Below the pieces are notes generated by a model. That model worked only from the letters and a program-made list of their open reading frames with translations. It made no database searches and was not told the DNA's origin. Shown here one piece after another: positions 1 to 7,972 of a DNA stretch of 64,000 nt. Origin of the DNA: JACMLX01 sp031373905. Lineage in GTDB: Bacteria > Gemmatimonadota > Gemmatimonadetes > Gemmatimonadales > Gemmatimonadaceae. The translations under genes and the position numbers were made by a program. The stretch is from contig JANMNM010000149.1 in the NCBI GenBank assembly GCA_031373905.1, positions 1 through 64,000 of the forward strand. The letters are read 5' to 3'. Within the stretch, counting starts at the first letter, position 1. Every line of letters begins with the position of its first letter.

Positions 1-591
1 TATCGCACGGCGACGTCTGCGCGCCGCACCTTTCTCGCCGCGACCGCGATCTGGATGTGGATCAACGTCGGACTGTACGGCGGCTGGATCGTTGGGCCAG
101 GCGGCGAAGCGTCGATGGCGGGCGAGCCGACGCTCCTGCGCGCAACAGAAGCGATCATGTCGCTGTTCTGGCACGAGCTGCTCTGCGTGCTGGTCCTGTT
201 CGTCAGCTGGCTGCACGTGCGACAGTCACCCAATCGGCTCGCGTTTGCGGCGCTAACGACCTACTGGGCCGTGTTGCAGGTCGCCAAGGTCAACATCTTC
301 TTCGGTGTCGCCAACCCCGGTGCCCGATTCCTGCCGCCACATCTGCAGTTCCTGCTGTCGTACTATGGGCCACCGGAGAACACAGGATTGCTGCCGGTGT
401 CGTTCTTCGCTGCCGTTGGCGTCGCGCTCATCTTGTGGTGGAACGGATGGCAGGCCAGGGATGCATTCCTGCGACAGAGCCGGGCCCTGCTCGCGATGCT
501 GGTCGCACTCGCCGCACTCGAGTATCTGCTGCTTGGCGTGCGTAGCGAGGCACCATTGTGGGAGGTGTTTCTCAAGGCGCGCGGGTACTGA
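1..591 (+). CDS. puhE: PuhE-like photosynthetic complex assembly protein, 5' end outside window
   Basis: The reading frame is open from base 1, so the gene starts upstream; 196 residues are visible. It is an integral membrane protein with about five or six hydrophobic segments. Key family resemblance, recognised from memory of the PuhE / photosynthetic complex assembly protein 2 family (DUF3623): a membrane His in FWHELL (about visible residue 58), the block KVNIFFGVANPGARFLPPHL, then SYYGPPENTGLLPVS and the C-terminal LEYLLLGV. PuhE acts in the cytoplasmic membrane during assembly of the reaction centre-LH1 core and bacteriochlorophyll supply in purple bacteria. It ends 20 bases from the convergent permease stop at 612, so the probable photosynthesis cluster ends here. 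Family assignment is fairly firm; the phototrophic lifestyle is inferred from this one partial gene. Confidence 0.82.
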   Translation, partial: YRTATSARRTFLAATAIWMWINVGLYGGWIVGPGGEASMAGEPTLLRATEAIMSLFWHELLCVLVLFVSWLHVRQSPNRLAFAALTTYWAVLQVAKVNIFFGVANPGARFLPPHLQFLLSYYGPPENTGLLPVSFFAAVGVALILWWNGWQARDAFLRQSRALLAMLVALAALEYLLLGVRSEAPLWEVFLKARGY

Positions 592-611
592 AACCGCGCC
601 CAGACCGCCCG

Positions 612-1865
612 TCACTCGTACCGCAACGCATCGACGGGATCGAGCCGCGCAGCGCGATTGGCCGGGATGAACCCGAACAGCACACCGACCACGATCGACG
701 AGGTCACCGCCACTGCGGTGAGCGTGACGGGGAATGCGGTCGTGATATCCAGCAGCACCGTCACGATCTTGCCGAAGGCCGCACCTGCCATCACACCGAT
801 GATGCCGCCAATGCCCGTCAGCGTCGCCGCTTCGACGAGGAACTGCATGCGGATGTCGCTGGTGGTCGCGCCAAGCGCCTTGCGCAACCCGATCTCGTGC
901 GTGCGATCGGTCACGGAGACCATCATGATCGCCATCACACCGATACCGCCGACGAGCAGGGCGACACTCGAGAGCACGATCAGCACGAGGAAGAAGACGC
1001 CGGTGATGCTGTTGAACGTATCGAGCACCTGATCCTGCGTGACCAGGTCGAAGGTGTTCCGGTCACGTGGACGAAGCTTGCGCCCCGCGCGCAGCGCGAC
1101 CGTCACGCTAGCCTGCGCATCCGTCACGGAGACGCCAGGCTTCGGCTTCACGGGAATCCACAGCCCGTTCGTCTTGTCGATCGTGAACTGGTTGTCGAGC
1201 ATGCGGAACGGAATGATGGCGCCGATCTCCGAGCCGGGTGGCGAGAAGATGTTTCCCGGTTGCACGTAGATCCCGATCACCCGAGCAGGCCGGCCCCCCA
1301 CACGCACCTGCTTGCCGATCGGTTCGAGCTGCCCGAAGACCTTCTCGGCGATCGCATCGCGAAGCACGACCACCGCATCACCACCGGTGACTTCGGCGCG
1401 GGTGAACCAGCGCCCGGACGACAACTCGCCACCCTGAATGCTGGTGAAGCCCTCGTCGGCGCCGAACACCGCGACGCGTTGCGTCCGTGACCCTTCGAAC
1501 TCGACACGTGAGAGCACCTGGCCCCACAGCGACGCGTACTGGATCTCCGGGAGTGCGCGGATGCGCTCCGCTTCGGCCATGGCGAGATCGGGCCGGATCC
1601 GGATGTATTTCGGCAGTTGGTCCGGGTTCACCGGCGTCTGCGAGAACACCTTCAGCACGTAGAACGTGGTCGGGCCGGCGATCTCGATCGTGCGGACGAT
1701 CTGGTCGCGGATGCCCTGGACGAGGCTCGCCATGGTCATCACTGTCGACACGCCGATCACGACGCCGAGGATGGTCAGCGCGGAGCGCAACTTCGACGCA
1801 CGAATTGCCGAGACGGCGATCGCGATGTTCTGCCCGAGGTGTGAGAACACGCGCGAACGTGCCAC
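612..1865 (-). CDS. MacB/FtsX-type ABC transporter permease (type A of pair 1)
   Basis: 417 residues, GTG start three bases after the stop of the upstream permease (1869), so the two are translationally linked. The layout is that of MacB-like permeases: one N-terminal transmembrane helix (about residues 25-47, LRSALTILGVVIGVSTVMTM), a large periplasmic core (about 50-280), then three C-terminal helices (about 290-405) including the cytoplasmic coupling segment TDRTHEIGLRKALGA. It lacks an ATPase domain. It belongs to the same subtype as the 4666-5916 product (shared GPxTFYV and EAATLTGIGG blocks). Probably part of a mechanotransmission-type exporter or lipoprotein-handling system using the ATPase at 7169; the substrate is unknown. 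Confidence 0.9.
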   Translation of the reverse strand: MARSRVFSHLGQNIAIAVSAIRASKLRSALTILGVVIGVSTVMTMASLVQGIRDQIVRTIEIAGPTTFYVLKVFSQTPVNPDQLPKYIRIRPDLAMAEAERIRALPEIQYASLWGQVLSRVEFEGSRTQRVAVFGADEGFTSIQGGELSSGRWFTRAEVTGGDAVVVLRDAIAEKVFGQLEPIGKQVRVGGRPARVIGIYVQPGNIFSPPGSEIGAIIPFRMLDNQFTIDKTNGLWIPVKPKPGVSVTDAQASVTVALRAGRKLRPRDRNTFDLVTQDQVLDTFNSITGVFFLVLIVLSSVALLVGGIGVMAIMMVSVTDRTHEIGLRKALGATTSDIRMQFLVEAATLTGIGGIIGVMAGAAFGKIVTVLLDITTAFPVTLTAVAVTSSIVVGVLFGFIPANRAARLDPVDALRYE

Positions 1866-1868
1866 GCC

Positions 1869-3110
1869 CTATTCCTTCCGCAGCGCGTCGATGGGGTTGA
1901 GCCGTGCGGCTCGCGTGGCGGGATACACGCCGAACAACACGCCCGTGCCGGCGCCAAGTGCGAGCGCCGTGGCGATCGACCACGGCGACACGCGTGCGGG
2001 CAGCGGTGACAGCGCCGCGACCACCCAGGCGAGCAGCGCGCCAAGCGCGAGACCGAGCATGCCTCCCAGTGCCGACACGGCGACGGATTCTGCAAGAAAC
2101 TGCCGGCGGATGTCGCCTCGCGACGCACCGACGGCCATGCGGATCCCGATTTCCCTCGTGCGCTCGGTGACGGACATCAACATGATGTTCATGATGACCA
2201 CGCCACCGACGACAACGCCGATCGCCACCACCGCGGGAATGATCGAGAAGAGCGTCTTGGTGAGTTTCTTCCAGAAATCGACCAGCGCGTCCGCGGTCTC
2301 GATGGTGAAGTCGTCCGCCTCACCCGGCCGCAGGCGGTGTGCCAGGCGCATGGCTTCCTGGGCGCGGTTCATCACGCTGCGCATCGTGGCCGGGTCAGTG
2401 ACCTTGATGCTGATCGTCGTGTTGAGGCGTCGTCCGTACAGTGATTCGAAGGCGTTGATCGGCATCAGCACGAAGCCGTCGAAGCTCTGTCCGAGGACAC
2501 GGCCCTTCGGCGCCACGACGCCGGACACCGTGAAGAGCTGGCCGCGGATCCGCACCTCCTGGCCGATCGGGTCGAGACCCTCGAAAAGGTTCTTCGCGAT
2601 ATCGTTGCCGACGACGACCACGCGACGACGCTCGCGGATGTCGAGGTCGGTCAGCGGCGATCCCGACTCGAATGCGTAATCCTGCACGCGCTGGTAGTCC
2701 GGTGTGACACCGAACACCGTGGCGCTGCCCACCGTTCGCTCGCGCCACTGCACGTCGGCGAGCGGGGTTGGCCAGCCGGATTGCAGGCTGATGGCGGCGG
2801 CGTCCGGCAGCGCTTCCTCGAGCACGGCAGCGTCTTGCAGGTTGATCTTCGGGCGCCGCTGGATCCTGCGCAGCGCCTCATCATCGATCAGCCCCAGAGA
2901 GATGGGCCCCCGACGAACCTGGAAGACGTCTTTCCCGATCAGTGAACCGGCGACCTGCTCGCTGACGTAGACGTTCATGCCGTTGATGATCGCGATGACC
3001 GCCACGAGAAACGCCACCGAAACCATGATGCCGAGCAACGTGAAGAACGCCCGGAATCTGTTCGCGCTGAGCTGCGTGTATGCAGTGAGGAGGACATCGG
3101 TGAGGCGCAC
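1869..3110 (-). CDS. MacB/FtsX-type ABC transporter permease (type B of pair 1)
   Basis: 413 residues. One N-terminal helix (FFTLLGIMVSVAFLVAVIAI), a periplasmic MacB core and three C-terminal helices with the coupling segment TERTREIGIRMAVGA. It ends with PATRAARLNPIDALRKE, the usual tail of this family. Start is GTG at 3110: TATCAT lies exactly six bases upstream and no purine-rich ribosome site is visible, so a leaderless mRNA is likely. It is a separate transcription unit from the ATPase and adaptor, facing away from the repeat protein at 3204. Closest relative in the window is the 5921-7165 product, with which it shares the VSEQVAGSLIGKDVFQVRR versus MEEDLVGKLLAVNTFEVRH region and general length. 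Confidence 0.9.
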   Translation of the reverse strand: MRLTDVLLTAYTQLSANRFRAFFTLLGIMVSVAFLVAVIAIINGMNVYVSEQVAGSLIGKDVFQVRRGPISLGLIDDEALRRIQRRPKINLQDAAVLEEALPDAAAISLQSGWPTPLADVQWRERTVGSATVFGVTPDYQRVQDYAFESGSPLTDLDIRERRRVVVVGNDIAKNLFEGLDPIGQEVRIRGQLFTVSGVVAPKGRVLGQSFDGFVLMPINAFESLYGRRLNTTISIKVTDPATMRSVMNRAQEAMRLAHRLRPGEADDFTIETADALVDFWKKLTKTLFSIIPAVVAIGVVVGGVVIMNIMLMSVTERTREIGIRMAVGASRGDIRRQFLAESVAVSALGGMLGLALGALLAWVVAALSPLPARVSPWSIATALALGAGTGVLFGVYPATRAARLNPIDALRKE

Positions 3111-3122
3111 CTGTCAATGATA
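3108..3122 (-). promoter_or_regulatory. TAnnnT -10 element at leaderless spacing before GTG 3110
   Basis: Read on the minus strand: TATCAT (3122-3117), six bases TGACAG, then the GTG start codon. No convincing -35 element and no Shine-Dalgarno. The spacing would put the transcription start on the start codon itself. Confidence 0.5.
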
Positions 3123-3203
3123 GCCGACTTTGGTGAAACAGCCGCGGGAGGCGTTCGTGGTTTCCTGGGTCCGACTCGTGCCCACCTCACGACCCACTGG
3201 CCC

Positions 3204-4298
3204 ATGATGGCATTCATCTCAGTCAGGAACGCGCTGATCGTTGCGCTCAGTGCCGCGCCTGCGGCGAGCCTGATCGCCCAGGACCGGGACGGTGCTTCGT
3301 CAGGTCACCGCCCGGCACGCGGACCGATCTGGATCGGCAACTACCCCAATGTGGCCGGAATTCGGCTCAATTTCCGTGATCGCCAACTCGAGCGCGTCCG
3401 TGGCATCAACGCCACCGTCTGGCAGCCACATGAGCCGGCGACGGGACGCGTGACGGGGCTGGCACTCGGGCTTCCAATGACCGGTGCGGGTCGGATCGAC
3501 GGCATTGCGCTCGGAGTCCTCGGTGCGTCGGCGAACGGAATGCTGCGGGGGATCGCGCTGGGCGGGCTCGGACTCGGCGCGGGCGACGGGATCAGGGGAC
3601 TCGCGATCGGTGGCCATGGCATCGGCAGCGGTGGTGATCTGGAAGGGATCATGATCGGCGGCCTTGGCGCGGGCGGTGGAGCGGACGTGCGCGGGGTGTT
3701 GGTCTCCGGATTGGGCGCCGGAGTTGGTGGCAATGCCAAGGGTATCCTGATTGCGGGCCTCGGCGCCGCAGCTGGCAAGGATGCATCCGGACTGCTCATC
3801 AGCGGCATCGGAAGTGGCGCTGGTCGCAACATCTCAGGCATCGCCATCTCCGGCGTTGGCCTCGGCGCGGGCGGCAACGTCACCGGACTGACTGTCAGCG
3901 GCGTCGGTGCAGGAGCTGGCGGGACGATGCGCGGCATCGGTGTCGCCGGCGTGGGAATCGGGGCACCACGACTCGTCGGGGGATTTCTTGCGCCGATGGT
4001 CGGCACGCAGGACGCACGCGCGATCATCATTGCGCCCGTGCTGTTCAGGATCGAGAAGGGTGGGGCGTTCCGAGGAGTTTCCGTCAGCTCCGTCAACTAC
4101 GTCCGGGGAGCGCAGCGTGGCGCGTCGATTGGTATCGTCAATTACGCGCGATCACTCAGCGGCGTCCCAATCGGTGTCGTGAACATCATTGCGAATCAGC
4201 GATCACACCGGTTCCTGCCAATCGTGAACTGGGCGCAAGAATGCGTTCAGCGATCGTGTTCCCCTGCGGCAGGCAAACGCAGGCTGCGGTGCACGTAG
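3204..4298 (+). CDS. secreted glycine-rich protein with ten 16-residue repeats and LA_2272-like tail
   Basis: 364 residues from ATG 3204 (ATG 3207 also possible), chosen because a signal peptide follows directly (hydrophobic ALIVALSAAPAASLIAQ). Earlier in-frame ATG 3117 would overlap the divergent promoter and bury the signal. Residues 100-259 are ten tandem repeats of exactly 16 residues of the form G-hydrophobic-x-hydrophobic-x-G-hydrophobic-G-x-G-A-G-x-x-x-x, preceded by a degenerate copy. The C-terminus (GIVNYA, GVVNIIANQ, LPIVNWAQ) resembles surface-repeat proteins of the Leptospira LA_2272 type. Likely exported and folded as a regular beta-solenoid; function unknown. Its last 52 bases overlap the convergent gene at 4247. 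Confidence 0.75.
   Translation: MMAFISVRNALIVALSAAPAASLIAQDRDGASSGHRPARGPIWIGNYPNVAGIRLNFRDRQLERVRGINATVWQPHEPATGRVTGLALGLPMTGAGRIDGIALGVLGASANGMLRGIALGGLGLGAGDGIRGLAIGGHGIGSGGDLEGIMIGGLGAGGGADVRGVLVSGLGAGVGGNAKGILIAGLGAAAGKDASGLLISGIGSGAGRNISGIAISGVGLGAGGNVTGLTVSGVGAGAGGTMRGIGVAGVGIGAPRLVGGFLAPMVGTQDARAIIIAPVLFRIEKGGAFRGVSVSSVNYVRGAQRGASIGIVNYARSLSGVPIGVVNIIANQRSHRFLPIVNWAQECVQRSCSPAAGKRRLRCT
3501..3980 (+). repeat. ten in-frame 48-bp coding repeats
   Basis: Ten consecutive units of 48 bases, each encoding one 16-residue repeat (unit starts 3501, 3549, 3597, 3645, 3693, 3741, 3789, 3837, 3885, 3933). A 45-base degenerate unit sits just before (3456-3500). Periodicity is strict at protein level; codons have diverged between units, so it is an old repeat under protein-level selection rather than a recent DNA expansion. 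Confidence 0.85.
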
Positions 4299-4633
4299 AA
4301 GGACACCACGCCGGCGATCATGAGCACGGCAGCGGCACCGATCAGCAAGCCGTTTCTCTCGCTCGCGTCCAGGCCGAGCAGTGGCTGGAGGAGCACGACC
4401 AACGCGGCCGCGATCACGCCCCAGGCGAGGATGGCGGCCGTGGCCCAGCGGGTACGGCGCCACAGTCCGACGACGGCATTCAGCCCTGCAGCGCCGATCC
4501 CTCCCTGCATGAGCCCCAGCGCAACGGATCCAGGCTCCGGATCGCGGACTTCGTTCGCGACCTGCGAAAATGCGTTCACTGACGATGTCAGCAGCAGTGC
4601 GATGACCACGAAGTGCCCGTATGGCCGTCGCAT
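4247..4633 (-). CDS. small membrane protein with four hydrophobic segments
   Basis: 128 residues from ATG 4633, which has a good ribosome site (GGAGGAGC about five bases upstream). The first 24 residues (VVIALLLTSSVNAFSQ) could be a signal peptide or a helix. Three more hydrophobic stretches follow: LMQGGIGAAGLNAVVGL, AAILAWGVIAAALVVLLQPL and LLIGAAAVLMIAGVVSFYV. No family recognised. It lies 32 bases after the 4666-5916 permease in the same direction, so it may be cotranscribed with the export operon. Its 3' end overlaps the convergent repeat-protein gene by 52 bases. In-frame extension to 4825 is rejected because it would lie antisense inside the permease and is rich in Arg/His/Pro. Confidence 0.6.
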   Translation of the reverse strand: MRRPYGHFVVIALLLTSSVNAFSQVANEVRDPEPGSVALGLMQGGIGAAGLNAVVGLWRRTRWATAAILAWGVIAAALVVLLQPLLGLDASERNGLLIGAAAVLMIAGVVSFYVHRSLRLPAAGEHDR

Positions 4634-4665
4634 GCGCAGCTCCTCCACTTCGTGACGCGCTGGAC

Positions 4666-5916
4666 CTACTCGTACCGCAACGCCACGACAGGGTCGAGTC
4701 GCGCCGCGCGGAATGCCGGGATGATCCCGAACACCACGCCCGTGAGGATGCTGCCACCGATCGCGGCGATGACGGACATCAGCGGGACCTCGGCCGGAAT
4801 CGGGAAGTTCGTCTTCACGACCCACGCCACGAACGAGCCGAGCGCGAGGCCGATGGCGCCGCCAATGCCCGTCAGCGTCGCGGCTTCGACGAGGAACTGC
4901 CAGAGGATCAATCCGGCCGTGGCACCAAGCGCCTTTCTCACACCAATCTCCCGTGTGCGCTCAGTCACGCTGATCATCATGATGGCGACGACGCCAACGC
5001 CGCCCACAAGCAAGCCGACGGCGGAGAGCGAGATCATGACGATGAAGAAGGTTCCGACGACCTTGTCATACGTCTCGAGAATCTTGTCTTGCGTGATGAT
5101 CGCAAAGTTGTTCTCGACACTTGGCCGCAGGCGGCGCTTGGCGCGGAGCGCGGCGGTCACGTCGTCGATGGCCTGGTCCCGCGCGACGCCATCACGGGGC
5201 CGCACGGAGATGTTCAGCCATCGCGGTTGCGCATTGAGTCCGGTGATGGCGGCCTGCATCGGCATGTACGCGACGGGGTCGTTGTCGTTGCCCAGCGGAT
5301 TGAGGGGCTTGTCGTAGGTGCCGATCACGACGAACGGCACGCTGCCGAACACCACTTCCTTTCCGATCGGGTCACTGTCGCCGAACAACCGCTCGATGAG
5401 CTTCTTGTTGAGTACCGCGACCTTGGCGCCGGCGCGATCCTCTGCGTCGGTCCACGACCGTCCGGTCGCGATCGTTCCCCCATCAATGAGCAGCCAGTCG
5501 GCGCTGAACGCCTGGACCTGCACCTGTGACAGGAACGAGGCACGGTACCGTGCGGTGGCCCCTGTGTTGATTTGCGTGATGACGGCGCGCACCGCAGGGA
5601 GCGCCCGAAACGTCTCCGCGTCACTGAGGCTGAGGCGCGGGTTGCGACGCCACTTGCACGTGTCGTCACTGCCATCGCAGGCCTCGAAGCTGATTGGCTG
5701 GCGCGTCACGTAGAACGTATTCGGGCCGGCCGCCGCGATGTCACGCGTCACAGCACCATTGATCCCCGTGATCATGGCCCCGATCGCGACCACGACGAAC
5801 ACGCCGACCGACACGCCGAGGATGGTGAGGCCCGCGCGAACCTTGTTGGCACGGATCGACTCGAGTGCGATTCCGATTCCTTCGACGGTGCCACTGATTG
5901 TCGTCTTCATCGACAT
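4666..5916 (-). CDS. MacB/FtsX-type ABC transporter permease (type A of pair 2)
   Basis: 416 residues from ATG 5916 (ATG 5910 also possible); the longer frame back to 6042 would overlap the upstream permease. N-terminal helix LTILGVSVGVFVVVAIGAM, periplasmic core, then three C-terminal helices with the coupling segment TERTREIGVRKALGA and the tail FRAARLDPVVALRYE. The periplasmic core contains a Cys pair (EACDGSDDTCK) not present in the other three permeases, possibly a disulfide. Start lies four bases after the 5921 stop, so it is translationally linked to the type B partner. Same subtype as 612-1865. Confidence 0.9.
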   Translation of the reverse strand: MSMKTTISGTVEGIGIALESIRANKVRAGLTILGVSVGVFVVVAIGAMITGINGAVTRDIAAAGPNTFYVTRQPISFEACDGSDDTCKWRRNPRLSLSDAETFRALPAVRAVITQINTGATARYRASFLSQVQVQAFSADWLLIDGGTIATGRSWTDAEDRAGAKVAVLNKKLIERLFGDSDPIGKEVVFGSVPFVVIGTYDKPLNPLGNDNDPVAYMPMQAAITGLNAQPRWLNISVRPRDGVARDQAIDDVTAALRAKRRLRPSVENNFAIITQDKILETYDKVVGTFFIVMISLSAVGLLVGGVGVVAIMMISVTERTREIGVRKALGATAGLILWQFLVEAATLTGIGGAIGLALGSFVAWVVKTNFPIPAEVPLMSVIAAIGGSILTGVVFGIIPAFRAARLDPVVALRYE

Positions 5917-5920
5917 GCGA

Positions 5921-7165
5921 TCACTCCGAGCGCAACGCCACGACCGGATCGAGCCGGCTGGCACGCGAGGCAGGGTAGACCCCTGCAATGATACCGACGC
6001 CGGCACCGACGATGACGGCAAGCACAACGGACCACATCGCAATCGCGGCGGGCAACGGCGTGACCGCGGAGATCACCTTCGCGAGCACGGCGCCGAGCGC
6101 GACGCCGATCGCCGCGCCAAAGATCGACAGCGTGGTGGATTCGACGAGGAACTGCGCCATGATGTCACGACGCCGCGCGCCAAGAGACTTGCGCACACCG
6201 ATCTCCCTCGTCCGTTCCGCGACCGCCACCAGCATGATGTTCATGATGACGATCGCGCCGACGATGAGGCCGATCGCCGGCAGCACCACGCCGGCGAGCA
6301 CGAGGTACTGCTTGATCTTCGCGAAGAAGGACAGTGCGGATGATGAGGTCTCGAGGACGAAGTTGTCCTTCTGGCCTGGCCTGAGCTTGCGCACGGAGCG
6401 CATCACTTCCTGCACGTCACCCATCACCCCGTTCATGATCTGTTCCGTGGGGCTCTTCACCATCACGGCGTCGACCACCCCTTTCTGGCGGTTGGTCAGC
6501 CGGCGGAGCGGGGACTTGAACGGCGCAACGACGAACTTGTCGAACGAGATGCCGAGGGCACTGCCCTGGCTCTCTGCCACGCCGATCACGGTGTACGGAA
6601 GGTTGCCCAGTCGCAGCTCCTTGCCGATGGGATCGGAGTTGGCAAAGAAGTGTTCCTTCACGTCCTTGCCGATCACGACGACCAGCGATCCCATCTCGTC
6701 TTCCTGCGGCGAGAAGACGCGCCCTGACGACACACCCATCTTCTTGATTTCGAAGTAGGCGCGTGTCGTATTGAACGCATTGACTGATTTCGGGCGTCCG
6801 GTCTGTGTCGATGCCGTGATGTTATCGCTGCTCATCGGGGCCCAGATCACACCCTCAGGGAGCACGGCCACGACGGGCGCAATGTCCTGTTCCATGATCC
6901 GGGGCCGCCGCTGAAACTCCAGCCACTGTTCCTCAGTGACGTTGCCGATATTCACGTTCGGGCGGTGGCGCACCTCGAACGTGTTCACGGCGAGCAGCTT
7001 GCCGACCAGATCCTCCTCCATGTACTTGCTCATGCCCTCGACGATGCTGACCACCGCAATGAGGAACGTGACGCCGATGCAGACGCCAAGCATGGTGAAG
7101 AAGCTTTTCAGCTTCTGCGTCCGGATGGTCTGCAATGCGAGCAGCACGGCCTCGAAGAGCGGCAT
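5921..7165 (-). CDS. MacB/FtsX-type ABC transporter permease (type B of pair 2)
   Basis: 414 residues, ATG three bases after the ATPase stop. N-terminal helix FFTMLGVCIGVTFLIAVVSI, periplasmic MacB core, three C-terminal helices with coupling segment AERTREIGVRKSLGA and tail YPASRASRLDPVVALRSE. This is the permease directly coupled to the ATPase gene at 7169, so it is the best candidate for the cognate half-transporter; it may form a heterodimer with the 4666 product as LolC/LolE do. That pairing is inferred from gene order. Confidence 0.9.
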   Translation of the reverse strand: MPLFEAVLLALQTIRTQKLKSFFTMLGVCIGVTFLIAVVSIVEGMSKYMEEDLVGKLLAVNTFEVRHRPNVNIGNVTEEQWLEFQRRPRIMEQDIAPVVAVLPEGVIWAPMSSDNITASTQTGRPKSVNAFNTTRAYFEIKKMGVSSGRVFSPQEDEMGSLVVVIGKDVKEHFFANSDPIGKELRLGNLPYTVIGVAESQGSALGISFDKFVVAPFKSPLRRLTNRQKGVVDAVMVKSPTEQIMNGVMGDVQEVMRSVRKLRPGQKDNFVLETSSSALSFFAKIKQYLVLAGVVLPAIGLIVGAIVIMNIMLVAVAERTREIGVRKSLGARRRDIMAQFLVESTTLSIFGAAIGVALGAVLAKVISAVTPLPAAIAMWSVVLAVIVGAGVGIIAGVYPASRASRLDPVVALRSE

Positions 7166-7168
7166 CGG

Positions 7169-7972
7169 TCAGTGCCCCAGACTCATGCGGCTGTTGCGGT
7201 ACGCTTCGCCGCTGTCGTCGCTCGCGATCACGCCGTCACGCAGCACCACCACGCGGCGGGCGTGTGCCGCAATGTCCGGTTCGTGTGTCACCATGATCAC
7301 CGTCTGGCCCTGTGACGCCAGCCCTTCGAACACGCGCATGATCTCTTCCGAGGTCTGCGAGTCGAGGTTGCCGGTGGGCTCGTCGGCCAGCAGGATCGAC
7401 GGCTCGTTGACCAGGGCGCGCGCAATCGCCACGCGCTGCCGCTGACCGCCCGAGAGTTCGTTCGGCTTGTGCGACATGCGCTCGGCCAGTTGTACGCGCT
7501 CGAGCGCACTTGCAGCGCGCTTCTTGCGCTCACCACTCGAGATTCCCGCGTAGACAAGCGGAAGCTCGACGTTCTGCAACGCCGTCGCGCGTGGCAACAG
7601 GTTGAAGGTCTGGAAGACGAAGCCGATCTCCTTGTTGCGGACTTGCGCGAGCGCGTCGTCGCTCATCGTCGAGACCTGCAGCCCGTTGAGCCAGTACTCG
7701 CCGCTGCTGGGTGTATCGAGGCAGCCGATGAGGTTCATCAGCGTCGACTTCCCTGAACCGGACGGTCCCATGATGGCGACGTACTCATTGCGCCGAATTG
7801 CCAGGTCCACGCCACGCAGCGCCCGGACGACTTCGCCTCCCATTTCATACTCGCGCGTGATGCCGCGCGTGACGATGACCCAGTCCTTGTCCGGCGCTGC
7901 GCCCTCCGCCAGCGCGACGACACGTCGCTCGCCGGTCTCGGTCATCGACGCCGGCGCAAATGGTGACGTCAC
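7169..7972 (-). CDS. ABC transporter ATPase, MacB/LolD type
   Basis: 267 residues with every nucleotide-binding motif in place: Walker A GPSGSGKST (about residues 69-77), Q-loop (GFVFQTFNLLP), signature LSGGQRQRVAIARAL, Walker B ILLADEPTGNLD and switch His in VTHEPD. It is about 35 residues longer at the N-terminus than LolD; ATG at residue 10 is an alternative start. The start overlaps the adaptor stop by four bases (ATGA). It is the only ATPase for four permeases in this locus and presumably powers both pairs from the cytoplasm. Confidence 0.93.
   Translation of the reverse strand: MTSPFAPASMTETGERRVVALAEGAAPDKDWVIVTRGITREYEMGGEVVRALRGVDLAIRRNEYVAIMGPSGSGKSTLMNLIGCLDTPSSGEYWLNGLQVSTMSDDALAQVRNKEIGFVFQTFNLLPRATALQNVELPLVYAGISSGERKKRAASALERVQLAERMSHKPNELSGGQRQRVAIARALVNEPSILLADEPTGNLDSQTSEEIMRVFEGLASQGQTVIMVTHEPDIAAHARRVVVLRDGVIASDDSGEAYRNSRMSLGH

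Noticed and set aside
558..1490. 310-codon open frame on the plus strand
   Set aside because: Antisense to a permease with clear family motifs; product is His/Asp/Arg-rich without structure.
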